Positions 1 through 9,087 of a stretch of DNA of 35,510 bases are shown one piece after another (position 1 is the stretch's first letter; every line of letters begins with the position of its first letter). Position numbers and translations under genes: made by a program. The notes below the pieces were generated by a model. The model did no database searches and had not been told where the DNA came from. It saw nothing but the letters and a program-made list of their open reading frames with translations. The stretch covers positions 1 to 35,510 of the forward strand of contig CALJEJ010000024.1 of the NCBI GenBank assembly GCA_938074745.1. The letters run 5' to 3'. This DNA comes from an uncultured Endomicrobiia bacterium. GTDB taxonomy: Bacteria > Elusimicrobiota > Endomicrobiia > DTEH01.

Positions 1-1
1 G

Positions 2-1624
2 AAATCAATTATGAATGTTTTTAACAAATATGGAGATAGAAAAAACAGACACCATAACCGTCTAAGATTTCTTATCCAAGATATTTCTTGGGAAAAGTTT
101 GTAGAACTTTATAAAGAAGAATTAAAAAAGTTGAAAGATACAGAATATATCAGTTTAAGATTAGAAAATGGGCTGCCTTCACTACCTCAACTACAGTATG
201 GTAATTTGATAGGTTGTTCAGAAGATAATGTTTATAATTTGTTTTTGAAATACAACACAGCAGAACAAAAACAAAAAGGATACTACTTTGCACAGATAAG
301 AGTTCCGTTAGGCGAAGTTGACGCAAAACAACTTATAAGTTTGTCAGAAATTGTAAACGAAATACCTTATGTAATATTAAGAACTACACAAAGACAAAAT
401 ATTGTTGTTTCAAATATACCTTATAACAAAATGTTTTATGTTTATGAAAAAATAAAATCAACATTTACTGACTTTCTTTATCCTGAAACAGTTTTAGATG
501 TTATTTCTTGCAAAGCAGCAACAACTTGTAATTTAGGTATATGTAATGCCATAGATATGGCAAAAGAAATAATAAAAGAATTGAGTTCAAAAATAAATTT
601 AGATACGATTGATAAACTTAAAAATATAAGGATAAACATAAATGGCTGCCCTAACGCTTGTGGTCAACATCCAATAGGGACAATTTCTTTTTCAGGTTTA
701 GCAAGAAAAGTTTATGATAGGACAGTTCCTTTTTACAAGATACATTTTGGTGGAGAGATAAATGCTGAAAATACAAAACTTGCACAAGAAGTAGGTATTG
801 TTCCGGCACGTGTTGTGCCAAAATTGGTTTCAGAGTTGATAATAGATTTTAATGATAAACTTGAAGTATTAACTGTAAGTGAGCTTATAAAGAAATATTC
901 TTTTGTACCACAATATGATGAAGATAAAAGTTTTTATTTTGACTGGGGGAAAGACACTGAGTTTTCTTTGGATGGGCTTTCACAAGGTGAATGTGGTGCA
1001 GGAGTAATTGATATGATAGAATCAGATTTAGAATCAGCAAAACAATCACTACTTAAGGCAAAAGATAAAAACTTTGAAATACAAGAAATTAAAAATGCTT
1101 TAGTTTATTCAGCAAGAGCACTACTTGTTGTAAAAGGAGTTGACCCGAAAGATGAAAAAGAAGCAGTTACTTTTTTTGTTGAAAAGTTTATTAGTAGCGG
1201 TATTTGTGATACAAGGTTTGAAAATATAGTTGAATTTTATGAAAATTTAGTTCCAGGCAAAATTCAAAAAGAAGATGCATACAAATTTGTCTCAGATTTT
1301 TATAATGAAGTAAAAAATATTTATTCCTCAATGGATAGCAACTTTAATTTTCCAGAGAGGTTTAAACACGAACCACAAACCACTAACCACTATCCACTAT
1401 CAACTATAATTTACGATTTACGAGGTACACCGTGCCCAATAAATTATGTAAAAGCAAAACTTAAACTTGAAGAAATGCAGGTCGGAGATATATTAGAAAT
1501 TTATTTAGACGATGGTGCTCCTATACAAAATGTACCTAAAAGTTTACAAAATGATGGTCAGGAAATATTAGAAATTAAACAAGAACAAGATTTTTTTAAA
1601 GTTTTAGTAAAGAAAAAAGTATAA
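2..1624 (+). CDS. Sulfite/nitrite reductase (siroheme) fused to C-terminal TusA domain, 5' partial
   Basis: This is the C-terminal part of a siroheme/[4Fe-4S] reductase that would reduce sulfite (or nitrite) to sulfide. The frame is open back to base 2, and the first residues (KYGDRKNRHHNRLRFL) look like the middle of the family's repeat, so the ATG at 11 is probably internal and the gene begins outside the window. Counting from that Met, the cluster/siroheme ligands are C167-x5-C173 (SCKAATTC) and C213-x3-C217 (GCPNACGQH). A helical region follows, then a TusA/SirA domain from about residue 465 with LRGTPCP. The linker before TusA (HEPQTTNHYPLST) is encoded by CCACTAA-type spacer repeat. Thiol-carrier genes follow directly, so it probably supplies sulfide to them. 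Sulfite is favoured over nitrite because of that context. Confidence 0.87.
   Translation, partial: KSIMNVFNKYGDRKNRHHNRLRFLIQDISWEKFVELYKEELKKLKDTEYISLRLENGLPSLPQLQYGNLIGCSEDNVYNLFLKYNTAEQKQKGYYFAQIRVPLGEVDAKQLISLSEIVNEIPYVILRTTQRQNIVVSNIPYNKMFYVYEKIKSTFTDFLYPETVLDVISCKAATTCNLGICNAIDMAKEIIKELSSKINLDTIDKLKNIRININGCPNACGQHPIGTISFSGLARKVYDRTVPFYKIHFGGEINAENTKLAQEVGIVPARVVPKLVSELIIDFNDKLEVLTVSELIKKYSFVPQYDEDKSFYFDWGKDTEFSLDGLSQGECGAGVIDMIESDLESAKQSLLKAKDKNFEIQEIKNALVYSARALLVVKGVDPKDEKEAVTFFVEKFISSGICDTRFENIVEFYENLVPGKIQKEDAYKFVSDFYNEVKNIYSSMDSNFNFPERFKHEPQTTNHYPLSTIIYDLRGTPCPINYVKAKLKLEEMQVGDILEIYLDDGAPIQNVPKSLQNDGQEILEIKQEQDFFKVLVKKKV
1367..1407 (+). repeat. CCACTAA-type spacer repeat inside the reductase-TusA linker
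   Basis: Tandem degenerate units (cacgaaccac, aaccactaacc, actatccactatc) match the repeats around tatC and inside ispB and mobB. Here they are translated as HEPQTTNHYPLST between the reductase and TusA domains. Confidence 0.65.
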
Positions 1625-1669
1625 AAAATTTTTTTATAAAATTAAAAAATTGCTGGAGGGTTAAAAAAG

Positions 1670-1879
1670 ATGGCTATAAAAATTTTAATAAATGGAAAAG
1701 AAGAACAAATAGAACAAGAAATTAGTATTTTAGAACTGTTAAAAAAGAAAAATATTCGTCCTGAAGTAGTAACTGTAGAGTTAAATGGTAAAATAATAAA
1801 TCGGCAAGATTATCAATCTACGGTTATTAAAGAAAACGATGTGATAGAATTTGTATTTTTTATGGGTGGCGGAAATTAA
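1670..1879 (+). CDS. ThiS/MoaD-like sulfur carrier protein ending GGGN
   Basis: A 69-residue ubiquitin-fold sulfur carrier (ThiS-like: MAIKILINGKEEQIE...VELNGKIINRQDY...DVIEFVFFMGGGN). A good Shine-Dalgarno, ctggaggg, precedes the ATG. Carriers of this class are adenylated on a terminal Gly-Gly and then thiocarboxylated. Here an extra residue or two follow the Gly-Gly, so the form as encoded would need trimming, as known for QbsE and the Wolinella HcyS carrier. It sits between the sulfite reductase and cysK, so a role in cysteine/homocysteine or thiazole sulfur delivery is plausible. The exact acceptor cannot be read from sequence. Confidence 0.8.
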   Translation: MAIKILINGKEEQIEQEISILELLKKKNIRPEVVTVELNGKIINRQDYQSTVIKENDVIEFVFFMGGGN

Positions 1880-1938
1880 TGAAAATTGTAAAATGTTTAA
1901 AATTTATTGTTTAACCAATTAGGAACCTGGAGGATACT

Positions 1939-2898
1939 ATGAATAGTAGTGAGAACAAATTAAAAAAATGTGGTGCAAAAATAGCAGATAATGTGTTAGA
2001 GTTAATTTTTAACACACCTATAGTAAAATTAAACAAAATTGTAGAAAAGGATATGGCAGAAATTTATGCTAAATTAGAGATGTTTAATCCTGGTGGTAGT
2101 GTAAAAGATAGGATTGCTTTTTCTATGATTGAAGATGCAGAAAAGAAAGGTATAATAAAACCAGGAGCAACAATCATAGAACCTACTTCAGGAAATACAG
2201 GTATAGGGTTAGCAATGGTTTGTGCAGTAAAAGGTTATAGATGTATTTTAACAATGCCAGAATCTATGAGTTTAGAAAGAATATATATTTTAAAATCTTA
2301 CGGTGCAGAAGTAGTTTTAACACCTGCAATTGAAGGTATGGAAGGTGCTATAAAAAAGGCTAAGGAAATACTAAAAAAAACAAAAAATGCGTTTATGCCA
2401 CAACAGTTCTCTAACTCTGCAAACCCTAAAATACATCGTGAAACTACAGCAAACGAAATACTTGAAGCTATGCAGAACAAAATAGACGCGTTTGTTGCTG
2501 GTGTTGGCACTGGTGGAACAATTACAGGTGTTGGCGAAGTTCTTAAGAAAAAAGTTCAAAATATAAAAATAGTTGCAGTTGAACCTGCAAGTTCTGCAGT
2601 CCTTTCAGGAAAACCACCGGGTCCACATAAAATTCAAGGTATAGGTGCAGGATTTATCCCTGAGATACTTAATCGCGAAGTAATTGATGAAATTATTACT
2701 GTAGAAGATAATGAAGCATTCCAAACTTCTAAGTTATTAGCAAAACAAGAAGGACTATTTGTAGGTATATCTTCTGGTGCAGCATGTTTTGCTGCACTTA
2801 AAGTAGCGAAAAATTTAGGTAAAGGTAAACGTATAGTTGTAATTTTCCCAGACACTGGCGAAAGATATTTCAGTATAGAACAGTATTTTACTGCGTAA
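1939..2898 (+). CDS. cysK: Cysteine synthase (O-acetylserine sulfhydrylase family)
   Basis: A PLP fold-type II enzyme of 319 residues, normal for CysK/CysM, that makes cysteine from an activated serine and sulfide or a thiocarboxylate carrier. The PLP lysine is K56 in NPGGSVKDR. The TSGNTG substrate loop is near residues 84-89, and [12 protein letters not shown] binds the PLP phosphate. The C-terminal part has SSGAA and FPDTGERY. The start has ggagg 7 bases upstream. The N-terminal ~20 residues ([20 protein letters not shown]) are slightly longer than usual. Its place beside sulfite reductase and a ThiS-like carrier suggests the carrier may be the sulfur donor, as in CysM/CysO systems, but this is inference. 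Confidence 0.92.
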   Translation: MNSSENKLKKCGAKIADNVLELIFNTPIVKLNKIVEKDMAEIYAKLEMFNPGGSVKDRIAFSMIEDAEKKGIIKPGATIIEPTSGNTGIGLAMVCAVKGYRCILTMPESMSLERIYILKSYGAEVVLTPAIEGMEGAIKKAKEILKKTKNAFMPQQFSNSANPKIHRETTANEILEAMQNKIDAFVAGVGTGGTITGVGEVLKKKVQNIKIVAVEPASSAVLSGKPPGPHKIQGIGAGFIPEILNREVIDEIITVEDNEAFQTSKLLAKQEGLFVGISSGAACFAALKVAKNLGKGKRIVVIFPDTGERYFSIEQYFTA

Positions 2899-3300
2899 GG
2901 AGTAGAGGCTTTAGCCTCGTAGGAGTAGAGGCTTTAGCCTCGTGGAAATAGAACGTCGGAGTTCGTATAGAAATTATAAAAGTTGGAGTAGAGCGTTTAC
3001 GCTTGTTAAAACGGAGTAGAGCCTTCATGCTCGTAGGAGTAGAGGCTTTAGCCTCGTGGGAATATAGGCTTTAGCCTCGTAGAGTAAAATTTATATAATT
3101 AACGAGCCTAAAGGCTCTACTCCTAACGAACTTAAAGGTAAGAATGCCTATTGAAATTCTTGGAGTAGAGGCTTTAGCCTCGTGGGAATAATAGGCTTTA
3201 GCCTCGTAGAGTAAAATTTATATAATTAACGAGCCTAAAGGCTCTACTCCTGAAGGCTCTACTTTAGACGAGCCTGAAGGCTCTACTCCTAAATTATTAA
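2899..3300. repeat. Gene-free array of GGAGTAG palindromic elements
   Basis: The 416 bases between cysK and the threonine synthase hold no credible gene. They contain at least nine copies of a roughly 22-bp unit, GGAGTAGAGGCTTTAGCCTC + GT, in both orientations (for example 2899-2920, 2922-2943, 3036-3057, 3162-3183; inverted 3101-3123, 3228-3250 and 3269-3289). The core GAGGCTTTAGCCTC is itself a hairpin. Diverged copies lie at 2951-2968, 2985-3007 and 3013-3034. A block of about 88 bp (3036-3123) is repeated almost exactly at 3162-3250. Confidence 0.93.
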
Positions 3301-3314
3301 TGGAGGGTTAAAGT

Positions 3315-4589
3315 ATGTATACTAAAGGATTAAAATGTAGAGAATGTGGTAGGGAATATCCTAAGGAACCACTTTATGTATGCGAATATTGTTTTGGACC
3401 ATTGGAAGTAAATTATGACTATTCTAAAATAAAAAAGAAGCTGAGCAAAGAACTGATTGCTTCCCGTCAGAAAAATTTATGGAGATATAGAGAATTATTG
3501 CCTATTGATGGTGAACCAATAGCTGGGTTACAATCAGGATTTACTCCGTTAGTTAAAGCAAACAATTTAGCTAAAGAGTTAGGTGTAAAAGAACTATATA
3601 TTAAAGATGATTCAGTATGTCATCCTACACTTTCTTTCAAAGACAGAGTAGTTTCAGTAGCAATATCAAAATCAAAAGAATTTGGGTTTGATACAGTTGC
3701 TTGTGCATCTACTGGAAATTTAGCAAATTCAGTTGCATCCCAAGCAGCTCAGGCAAAAATGAACTGTTTTGTTTTTATACCTGCAGATTTAGAGTTAGGC
3801 AAAGTTGTTGCCTCACTTATTTACGCACCAAAAGTTGTAGCAGTTGAAGGTAATTATGATGAAGTAAACCGTCTTTGTACAGAAATAGCAAACAAATATA
3901 AATGGGCATTTGTTAACATAAACATTCGTCCATATTATGCTGAAGGGTCAAAGACATATATATACGAAATTGTAGAACAGTTAGGTTGGCGTGCACCGGA
4001 TAATATTGTAGTTCCTGTTGCTGGCGGTTCTTTAATTTCAAAAATTTGGAAAGGACTGAAAGAATTGAAAATGCTTGGTTTTATTGATGAACCAAACGAC
4101 ACTAAAGGGTCTACTTTGGAATTAGAACATTTACGCCCATCTACAAAAATCTATGCTGCACAAGCAAAAGGTTGTTCTCCTGTAGTTACTGCAATAAAAG
4201 AAAATAACGAAATCATCAAACCAGTAAAACCAAAAACAATTGCAAAATCGCTTGCAATAGGGAACCCTGCTGATGGATATTACGCATTTAAGACAGTTAT
4301 AGAAAGTGGTGGTTGGGCTGAAGATGTAACTGATGAAGAAATAGTTGAAGGAATAAAATTGTTAGCTCGTACTGAAGGTATATTTACTGAAACTGCAGGC
4401 GGGGTAACTGTTGCTGTAACTAAAAAACTTATACAACAAGGTAGAATAAAAAAAGATGAATTGACAGTTATTTCAATCACAGGTAACGGATTAAAAACTC
4501 AAGAAGCTGTATCGTCAAAACTTGATACAATTATAAAAATTAAACCTAACTTAAATTCGTTTGAGAACGAAATAAAAAATATTAGCTGA
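3315..4589 (+). CDS. thrC: Threonine synthase with N-terminal zinc ribbon
   Basis: A PLP fold-type II enzyme converting O-phosphohomoserine to threonine, 424 residues. The N-terminus has a rubredoxin-like ribbon, C8-x2-C11 and C23-x2-C26 (CRECG, CEYC), typical of the archaeal/plant-like threonine synthase group. The PLP lysine is K109 in LSFKDR, followed by ASTGNLANS and VAGGSL. ggaggg lies 9 bases before the ATG. Residues 261-269 (NDTKGSTLE) are encoded by a diverged half-copy of the GGAGTAG palindrome, an in-frame insertion in a surface loop. Its setting among sulfur-carrier genes leaves open a related role with activated homoserine (homocysteine formation). Threonine synthase is the safer reading. 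Confidence 0.85.
   Translation: MYTKGLKCRECGREYPKEPLYVCEYCFGPLEVNYDYSKIKKKLSKELIASRQKNLWRYRELLPIDGEPIAGLQSGFTPLVKANNLAKELGVKELYIKDDSVCHPTLSFKDRVVSVAISKSKEFGFDTVACASTGNLANSVASQAAQAKMNCFVFIPADLELGKVVASLIYAPKVVAVEGNYDEVNRLCTEIANKYKWAFVNINIRPYYAEGSKTYIYEIVEQLGWRAPDNIVVPVAGGSLISKIWKGLKELKMLGFIDEPNDTKGSTLELEHLRPSTKIYAAQAKGCSPVVTAIKENNEIIKPVKPKTIAKSLAIGNPADGYYAFKTVIESGGWAEDVTDEEIVEGIKLLARTEGIFTETAGGVTVAVTKKLIQQGRIKKDELTVISITGNGLKTQEAVSSKLDTIIKIKPNLNSFENEIKNIS
4095..4120 (+). repeat. GGAGTAG palindrome half-element in thrC
   Basis: AACGACACTAAAGGGTCTAC + TTTGGA corresponds to the right half of the element (AACGANCCTAAAGGNTCTACTCC). It is read as NDTKGSTLE, the same phase as the copy in the kinase at 10387-10433 (NEPKGSTP). 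Confidence 0.65.
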
Positions 4590-4602
4590 AAGGAGATTAA
4601 TC

Positions 4603-5676
4603 ATGAGTATAAAAGTAAGAATACCAACACCACTACAAAAATTAACTAATAACCAAGTTGAAGTTGAATGTGAAGCAAAAAATATTAAAGAATTGATTGA
4701 AAATCTTGACAAAAAATATCCAGGTATTAAAGAAAGACTTTGTGATGAGAAAGGCAATTTACGACGGTTCATAAACTTTTTCGTCAACGATAAAGATATA
4801 AGATTTTTAGATGGAGAACAAACAGAACTTAAAGATGGCGATGTTGTATCTATAATTCCAGCGATTGCAGGTGGGACAGAACTTACCGAACAACAGATTG
4901 AACGATATAGTCGTCAAATAATATTGCCTGAAATTGGTGGTAGTGGACAAAAAAAATTATTAAATGCCAAAGTATTAATTATAGGTTGTGGTGGGTTAGG
5001 TTCACCTTGTGCATATTATTTAGCATCTGCAGGTGTGGGTAAAATTGGGTTAGTTGATTCTGACAAAGTTGAACTGAACAATCTACAACGACAAATTTTA
5101 CATTTTACAAAAGATGTAGGAAGACAAAAAACAGAATCAGCTAAAGAAAAATTAAATTCTATCAATCCTGATGTTGAAGTAGTAACTTATCCAGTTAGAA
5201 TTACTTCACAGAATATAATGGATATTATTAAAGATTATGATATAATAGTTGATGGAAGTGACAACTTCCCAACCAGATATTTAGTAAACGATGCCTGTGT
5301 TTTGTCTAACAAACCGTTAGTACATGCAGGAATATTAAGGTTTGAAGGACAAGCAACTACGATTGTCCCTTACAAAGGTCCATGTTATCGTTGTATTTTT
5401 CAAGAACCGCCTCCGCCAGGGATGGTACCTTCATGTCAAGAGGCAGGTATATTAGGAGTAGTAGCTGGAATTCTTGGTGTGATCCAAGCCACTGAAGTTA
5501 TAAAATATATCTTAGGCAAGGGCGAACTTTTAGTTTCTAAACTACTTGTATTTAACGCTTTAGAAATGAGTTTTAGAAAACTTAGTATACAAAAAAATAA
5601 TGATTGTCCAATTTGTGGAGATAAACCTACAATAAAAGAACTTATTGATTATGAACAATTTTGTCAAGTTCGTTAA
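4603..5676 (+). CDS. MoaD/ThiS-like carrier fused to MoeB/ThiF-type adenylyltransferase
   Basis: One 357-residue frame encodes a MoaD-like ubiquitin fold (residues 1-91, ending IIPAIAGG) followed without a break by an E1-like enzyme ([19 protein letters not shown]...). The E1 part has the ATP loop GCGGLGSP (about 128-135), [19 protein letters not shown] and a zinc site formed by CYRC and CPICG. Such enzymes adenylate the carrier's C-terminal glycine for sulfur loading. Here the Gly-Gly is internal, so either the polypeptide is cleaved after it or the domain serves a separate carrier such as the 1670 gene. The start has aaggag. A NIL-domain gene follows 21 bases later. Confidence 0.86.
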   Translation: MSIKVRIPTPLQKLTNNQVEVECEAKNIKELIENLDKKYPGIKERLCDEKGNLRRFINFFVNDKDIRFLDGEQTELKDGDVVSIIPAIAGGTELTEQQIERYSRQIILPEIGGSGQKKLLNAKVLIIGCGGLGSPCAYYLASAGVGKIGLVDSDKVELNNLQRQILHFTKDVGRQKTESAKEKLNSINPDVEVVTYPVRITSQNIMDIIKDYDIIVDGSDNFPTRYLVNDACVLSNKPLVHAGILRFEGQATTIVPYKGPCYRCIFQEPPPPGMVPSCQEAGILGVVAGILGVIQATEVIKYILGKGELLVSKLLVFNALEMSFRKLSIQKNNDCPICGDKPTIKELIDYEQFCQVR

Positions 5677-5697
5677 AACTACAGGAGGTTATTGTTT

Positions 5698-5952
5698 ATG
5701 GTTAAGAAAAAATTAGTAAAAAAAGTTGTAAAATTAGTTTTTCCACAAGAGTTGATTAAAGAACCTGTGACGTTTAAAATGGCAAAAAAGTACGATATAA
5801 TTCCTAACATTCGTCGGGCAAAAGTTACAGAAACAACAGGAGAATTAGTCCTTGAATTAGAAGGTGAAGAAAAAAATATAGAAAAAGGTATTAAGTATTT
5901 GATAAAATTAGGTGTTGATGTTGAACCTATTGAAGGAGATATTGTTGATTAG
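5698..5952 (+). CDS. NIL-domain protein
   Basis: A small NIL-domain protein of 84 residues (KKLVKKVVKLVFPQ...IIPNIRRAKVTETTGELVLELEGEEKNIEKGIKYLIKLGVDVEPIEGDIV). The domain is best known at the C-terminus of the methionine transporter ATPase MetN and in stand-alone or ferredoxin-fused forms linked to homocysteine synthesis in anaerobes. The ORF track begins at a TTG (5692). The ATG at 5698, nine bases after AGGAGG (5683-5688), is the better start. It is the last gene of the sulfur block, and its role there, probably sensing or handling a sulfur amino acid, is inferred from neighbours. Confidence 0.82.
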   Translation: MVKKKLVKKVVKLVFPQELIKEPVTFKMAKKYDIIPNIRRAKVTETTGELVLELEGEEKNIEKGIKYLIKLGVDVEPIEGDIVD

Positions 5953-5990
5953 TTTTTATGGTAAAGCTTAATGTATAAGGTAAACTTAAA

Positions 5991-7393
5991 ATGAGTTCAC
6001 AAGGTTGGATTTTAATCAGTGTAGTTTTTTATATGTCTGTTATGGTTTTGATAGGATTTTTATCAAGTAGATTAATAAAAGATACGCTTGATTACATTGT
6101 AGCTGGTAGACGGCTAGGTATTGTGTTGTCTGTAGGGACAATTTTTGCTACATGGTTTGGTGCTGAAACATGTATGGGTTCGGCTAACACTGCGTATGAA
6201 AAAGGTATTCTTGGTATAATTGCAGACCCGTTTGGTGCTGGGTTGTGTTTGTTGATAGCAATTTTTTTTGTTGGGATTCTATATAAAGCCAACATAAAGA
6301 CAATAATAGATTTTTTGAGATTAAATTTGGCAAAGATGCTGGAGTTTGGTTTTCTGTGTTTTATATTCCATCATATATAGGTTGGGTTGGTGCACAGATG
6401 TTAGCATTAGGGACAATTTTACATTCATTAGTTGGTATACCAATAAATACAGCGATAATTATTTCTGCATTTGTTGTGATATTATATACATATTATGGAG
6501 GGATGTGGTCAGTAACAATCACAGATTTTATACAGGCTTTAATTTTAATTTTTTGTTTTGTGGTTCTTTTAATAAAAGTTTATACAGTTTGTGGTGACGA
6601 GATATTAAAATCAATACCTCAGGATAAATTTCAGTTTTATCCAAAAGGAGGCGATTTTTCGTCATGGCTGGGATATTTTGAATCATGGATAATTGTTGGT
6701 TTAGGTTCGTTACCAGCACAGGATTTAGTTGGAAGAATCCTTTCAGCAAGAAATGTTAAAACAGCAAGAGTAGCACTATTTGTTTCAGCAATATTGTATT
6801 GGACAGTTGGAAGTATTCCTGTCTTATGTGGCATCTTTGCTGGCAAAATATTTAAAGAAATAACACCTAACGGTGTTTTGATTGATTTAGCAATGAAATA
6901 TTTTTCTTTACCATTGATAGGGATAATGGTTGGCGGGTTGGTTTCAGCAATAATGAGTTCTGTTGATTCAGCCTTACTTGCTCCAGCAAGTATTATTGGA
7001 AACAATTTAATACCACCCATACTTGGCAAAAAATTAACAGAGAAACAAAAGTTGTTCTTATGTAAAGTTTCAGTACCGATCGTTGGATTTTTTTCACTTC
7101 TTATTGCGCTGTATTTTAAAGATATTTATCAGTTATGTTTAGAATCATGGACTGTACTACTTGTTTCTGTTACAGCAGCAATGATTTACGCTGCGTTAAC
7201 AAAGAGAGCCTTTTCATTAGTTGCTATATTAGCCTCAATTTTTGGAGTAGTTGATTGTATATTCTTAAGCAAAACCTCATATGTTTTACCTAATAAACTT
7301 GGTGGTTTTTTAGTAAGTATTATTACAATTTTTATCTTTCATTTTGTTTTCAAACTATTTAAATTTCCCCCACCCACACGTTATGAAATTTAA
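5991..7393 (+). pseudogene. Sodium:solute symporter (SSS family) split by a -1 frameshift
   Basis: Two overlapping frames together make one membrane transporter of about 467 residues, near the usual SSS length. The first (from 5991) has the N-terminal helices and SSS motifs FLSSR, DYIVAGRRLG and ATWFGAETCMGSANTAYEKG. The second continues FGKDAGVWFSVFYIPSYIGWVGAQMLALG and carries the rest, including GLVSAIMSSVDSALLAPASI. The join falls at 6323-6329. The substrate cannot be inferred, although it lies between sulfur and thiazole genes. Either a base is missing (mutation or sequencing error) or the gene is expressed by programmed -1 frameshifting. Both halves are otherwise well conserved, which argues against long-term decay. 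Confidence 0.85.
6323..6329 (+). other. Candidate -1 slippery heptamer A AAT TTG
   Basis: At the exact place where the symporter changes frame, the zero-frame codons read ...TTA AAT TTG, so 6323-6329 is A AAT TTG. This is an X XXY YYZ heptamer. Slipping back one base gives AAA TTT and continues GGC AAA GAT GCT, the conserved GKDA continuation. No strong downstream hairpin was found by eye. Confidence 0.45.
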
Positions 7394-7403
7394 GAGTTTT
7401 TTT
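7359..7403 (+). terminator. Likely intrinsic terminator at the end of the symporter gene
   Basis: A perfect 9-bp inverted repeat, TTAAATTTC (7359-7367) and GAAATTTAA (7385-7393), encloses a C-rich loop and is followed by GAG and seven T. The stem is AT-rich and includes the stop codon, so strength is uncertain. Confidence 0.45.
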
Positions 7404-7459
7404 GATACTAATAAATATAAAAAGAACAAAATTATTCAGAAAGGAGGAAATTTTAAAAA

Positions 7460-8254
7460 ATGACAAACAAAATATTTTCTCAAGTCGGTGAAAAAGAAGT
7501 TACAAGAGCTATTGTTAACGAGTTTGCAAAACAGTTTTCTGAATATGTAGAAAGTGATTGTATAATTGTTGGCGCAGGGCCTGCAGGATTAATGGCAGCA
7601 AGAGAGTTAGCAAAGAAAAAATTAAAAGTGTTAGTTATTGAACGGAACAACTATTTAGGTGGCGGGTTCTGGATAGGCGGATATTTGATGAACAAAGTTA
7701 CTGTGAGAGCACCTGCACAGGAAATACTTGAAGAATTAGGTGTGCCTTACCAAGAATTTACAAAAGGTTTATATGTTGCTGATGGTCCACATGCATGTTC
7801 AAAACTAATAGCCTCTGCTTGTGATGCTGGAGTAAAATTTGCCAATATGACTGTATTTGACGATGTTGTATTAAAAGAAAAAAATCGTGTAGCAGGTGTT
7901 GTTGTCAACTGGACACCTGTACAAGCATTACCAAGAGAGATTACCTGTGTAGACCCAGTAGCTTTAGAATCAAAAATAGTTGTTGATGCTACAGGACATG
8001 ATGCTGTTGTAGTAAGAAAATTATCAGAACGAGGAATAATCAAAATTGCTGGTTTTGGAGCAATGTGGGTAGAAATGTCAGAAGATTTGGTAGTAGAACA
8101 TACTTCCGAAGTTCATCCTGGTTTAGTTGTTTGTGGTATGTCAGTAACTACAACTTACGGTCTTCCAAGAATGGGACCAACATTCGGTGCGATGTTGCTT
8201 TCAGGTAAAAAAGCAGCAGAAATTGTTGAAAAATTGATCTTCAGTAAACCATAA
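7460..8254 (+). CDS. thi4: Thiamine thiazole synthase, Thi4 family
   Basis: A 264-residue Thi4-type enzyme that builds the adenylated thiazole of thiamine from NAD and glycine. The N-terminal Rossmann motif is [12 protein letters not shown] (about 33-44) with an acidic end [24 protein letters not shown] and the C-terminal GPTFGAM are family motifs. Cys163 in ITCVDP falls where yeast Thi4 has its sulfur-donating Cys205 and where the catalytic Methanocaldococcus enzyme has His, so this copy looks like the Cys-bearing (potentially single-turnover) type. AAAGGAGG precedes the ATG. No TPP riboswitch was recognised in the 66-base leader. Confidence 0.9.
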   Translation: MTNKIFSQVGEKEVTRAIVNEFAKQFSEYVESDCIIVGAGPAGLMAARELAKKKLKVLVIERNNYLGGGFWIGGYLMNKVTVRAPAQEILEELGVPYQEFTKGLYVADGPHACSKLIASACDAGVKFANMTVFDDVVLKEKNRVAGVVVNWTPVQALPREITCVDPVALESKIVVDATGHDAVVVRKLSERGIIKIAGFGAMWVEMSEDLVVEHTSEVHPGLVVCGMSVTTTYGLPRMGPTFGAMLLSGKKAAEIVEKLIFSKP

Positions 8255-8274
8255 TTTATATACGAAAAATTTGG

Positions 8275-9087
8275 ATGCATGTCCCATCTTTTATTTATCT
8301 ATATGACGGCGGAAAAACAGAAAGTTTGGATTTGAACGAAATTTCTGTATATCTCAAAAATATATTCAAAAAAACTGAAGTTCAAATAAGAAAGGAATTT
8401 ATAGAATATTGTATTTCAAATCTAAGTTCTGAAGAAAAAGAAAAGTTGATAGATAATCTAGCCAGAGAAATATCTAAAATTAAAATCAGAAAAATAGAAC
8501 ATAAAAATCTAAAATTTGAACCTTTACAAGGCGAGATTGAATACGAGAAAAAAAGATTGTCCAGCCCTGAAAATAAATCATTCGGTATTTTATATGACGG
8601 TTTTGAACTTATAACAATTCTTTCTAAATTAATTCCCAAAGAAGAGACAGATTTTAACCATTGTCACATTATTTTTACTAACCAACTTTTTGCCACATGG
8701 GATGAAGAAGATATGAGATATCATGCCCGAGTAAGTATCTATAGTTTTCCATCAATTATTTCAACCACAGGTATAGTAGAAGCCCCAGCAAGACCAAGAG
8801 AGTTCTATTTAAAAAAACAATTAGGAGTTGATATTTATACTCTTAAAGAAGAATTCAAAGATAGATTTATTGACTATGATGACCCACGGATGACAGAAGT
8901 AATGAAAGGATATGTTCTACAAGCAATATTTTATCACATCACAGGAAATCCTTTTTGTGAAGATAAGAATTGTAGACTTTATAATGCTCACTGGCAGGAG
9001 GAAGTAATTCAGACACAATTAAACAACAAAAACGAATTTTGTCAAAAACATCAAGAGATTATAAATCAAATCAGAAAAGATGAATAA
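8275..9087 (+). CDS. Conserved protein, probable DUF6775 (putative metallopeptidase)
   Basis: This 270-residue soluble protein has no signal peptide or membrane segment. It begins PSFIYLYDGG. Its C-terminal part has a conserved-looking block FCEDKNCRLYNAHWQEEVI, then FCQKHQEII, in which four Cys and two His could bind metal. That block matches my recollection of DUF6775, annotated elsewhere as a putative metallopeptidase. No HExxH motif is visible, so enzymatic activity is unproven. Its 3' end overlaps the next gene by 8 bases, which ties it to the PhnD-kinase-NtrC operon. A role in that signalling unit is possible but not shown. Confidence 0.6.
   Translation: MHVPSFIYLYDGGKTESLDLNEISVYLKNIFKKTEVQIRKEFIEYCISNLSSEEKEKLIDNLAREISKIKIRKIEHKNLKFEPLQGEIEYEKKRLSSPENKSFGILYDGFELITILSKLIPKEETDFNHCHIIFTNQLFATWDEEDMRYHARVSIYSFPSIISTTGIVEAPARPREFYLKKQLGVDIYTLKEEFKDRFIDYDDPRMTEVMKGYVLQAIFYHITGNPFCEDKNCRLYNAHWQEEVIQTQLNNKNEFCQKHQEIINQIRKDE

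Noticed and set aside
2899-3300. CRISPR-like array
   Set aside because: Units are palindromic, occur in both orientations and are not separated by uniform unique spacers. No cas genes are near. Copies also occur inside genes.
6346-6597. Separate 83-residue ORF within the symporter
   Set aside because: Reading-frame shadow of the symporter with no recognisable features.
7394-7459. TPP riboswitch before the Thi4 gene
   Set aside because: The leader is only 66 AT-rich bases with none of the conserved TPP-aptamer words.
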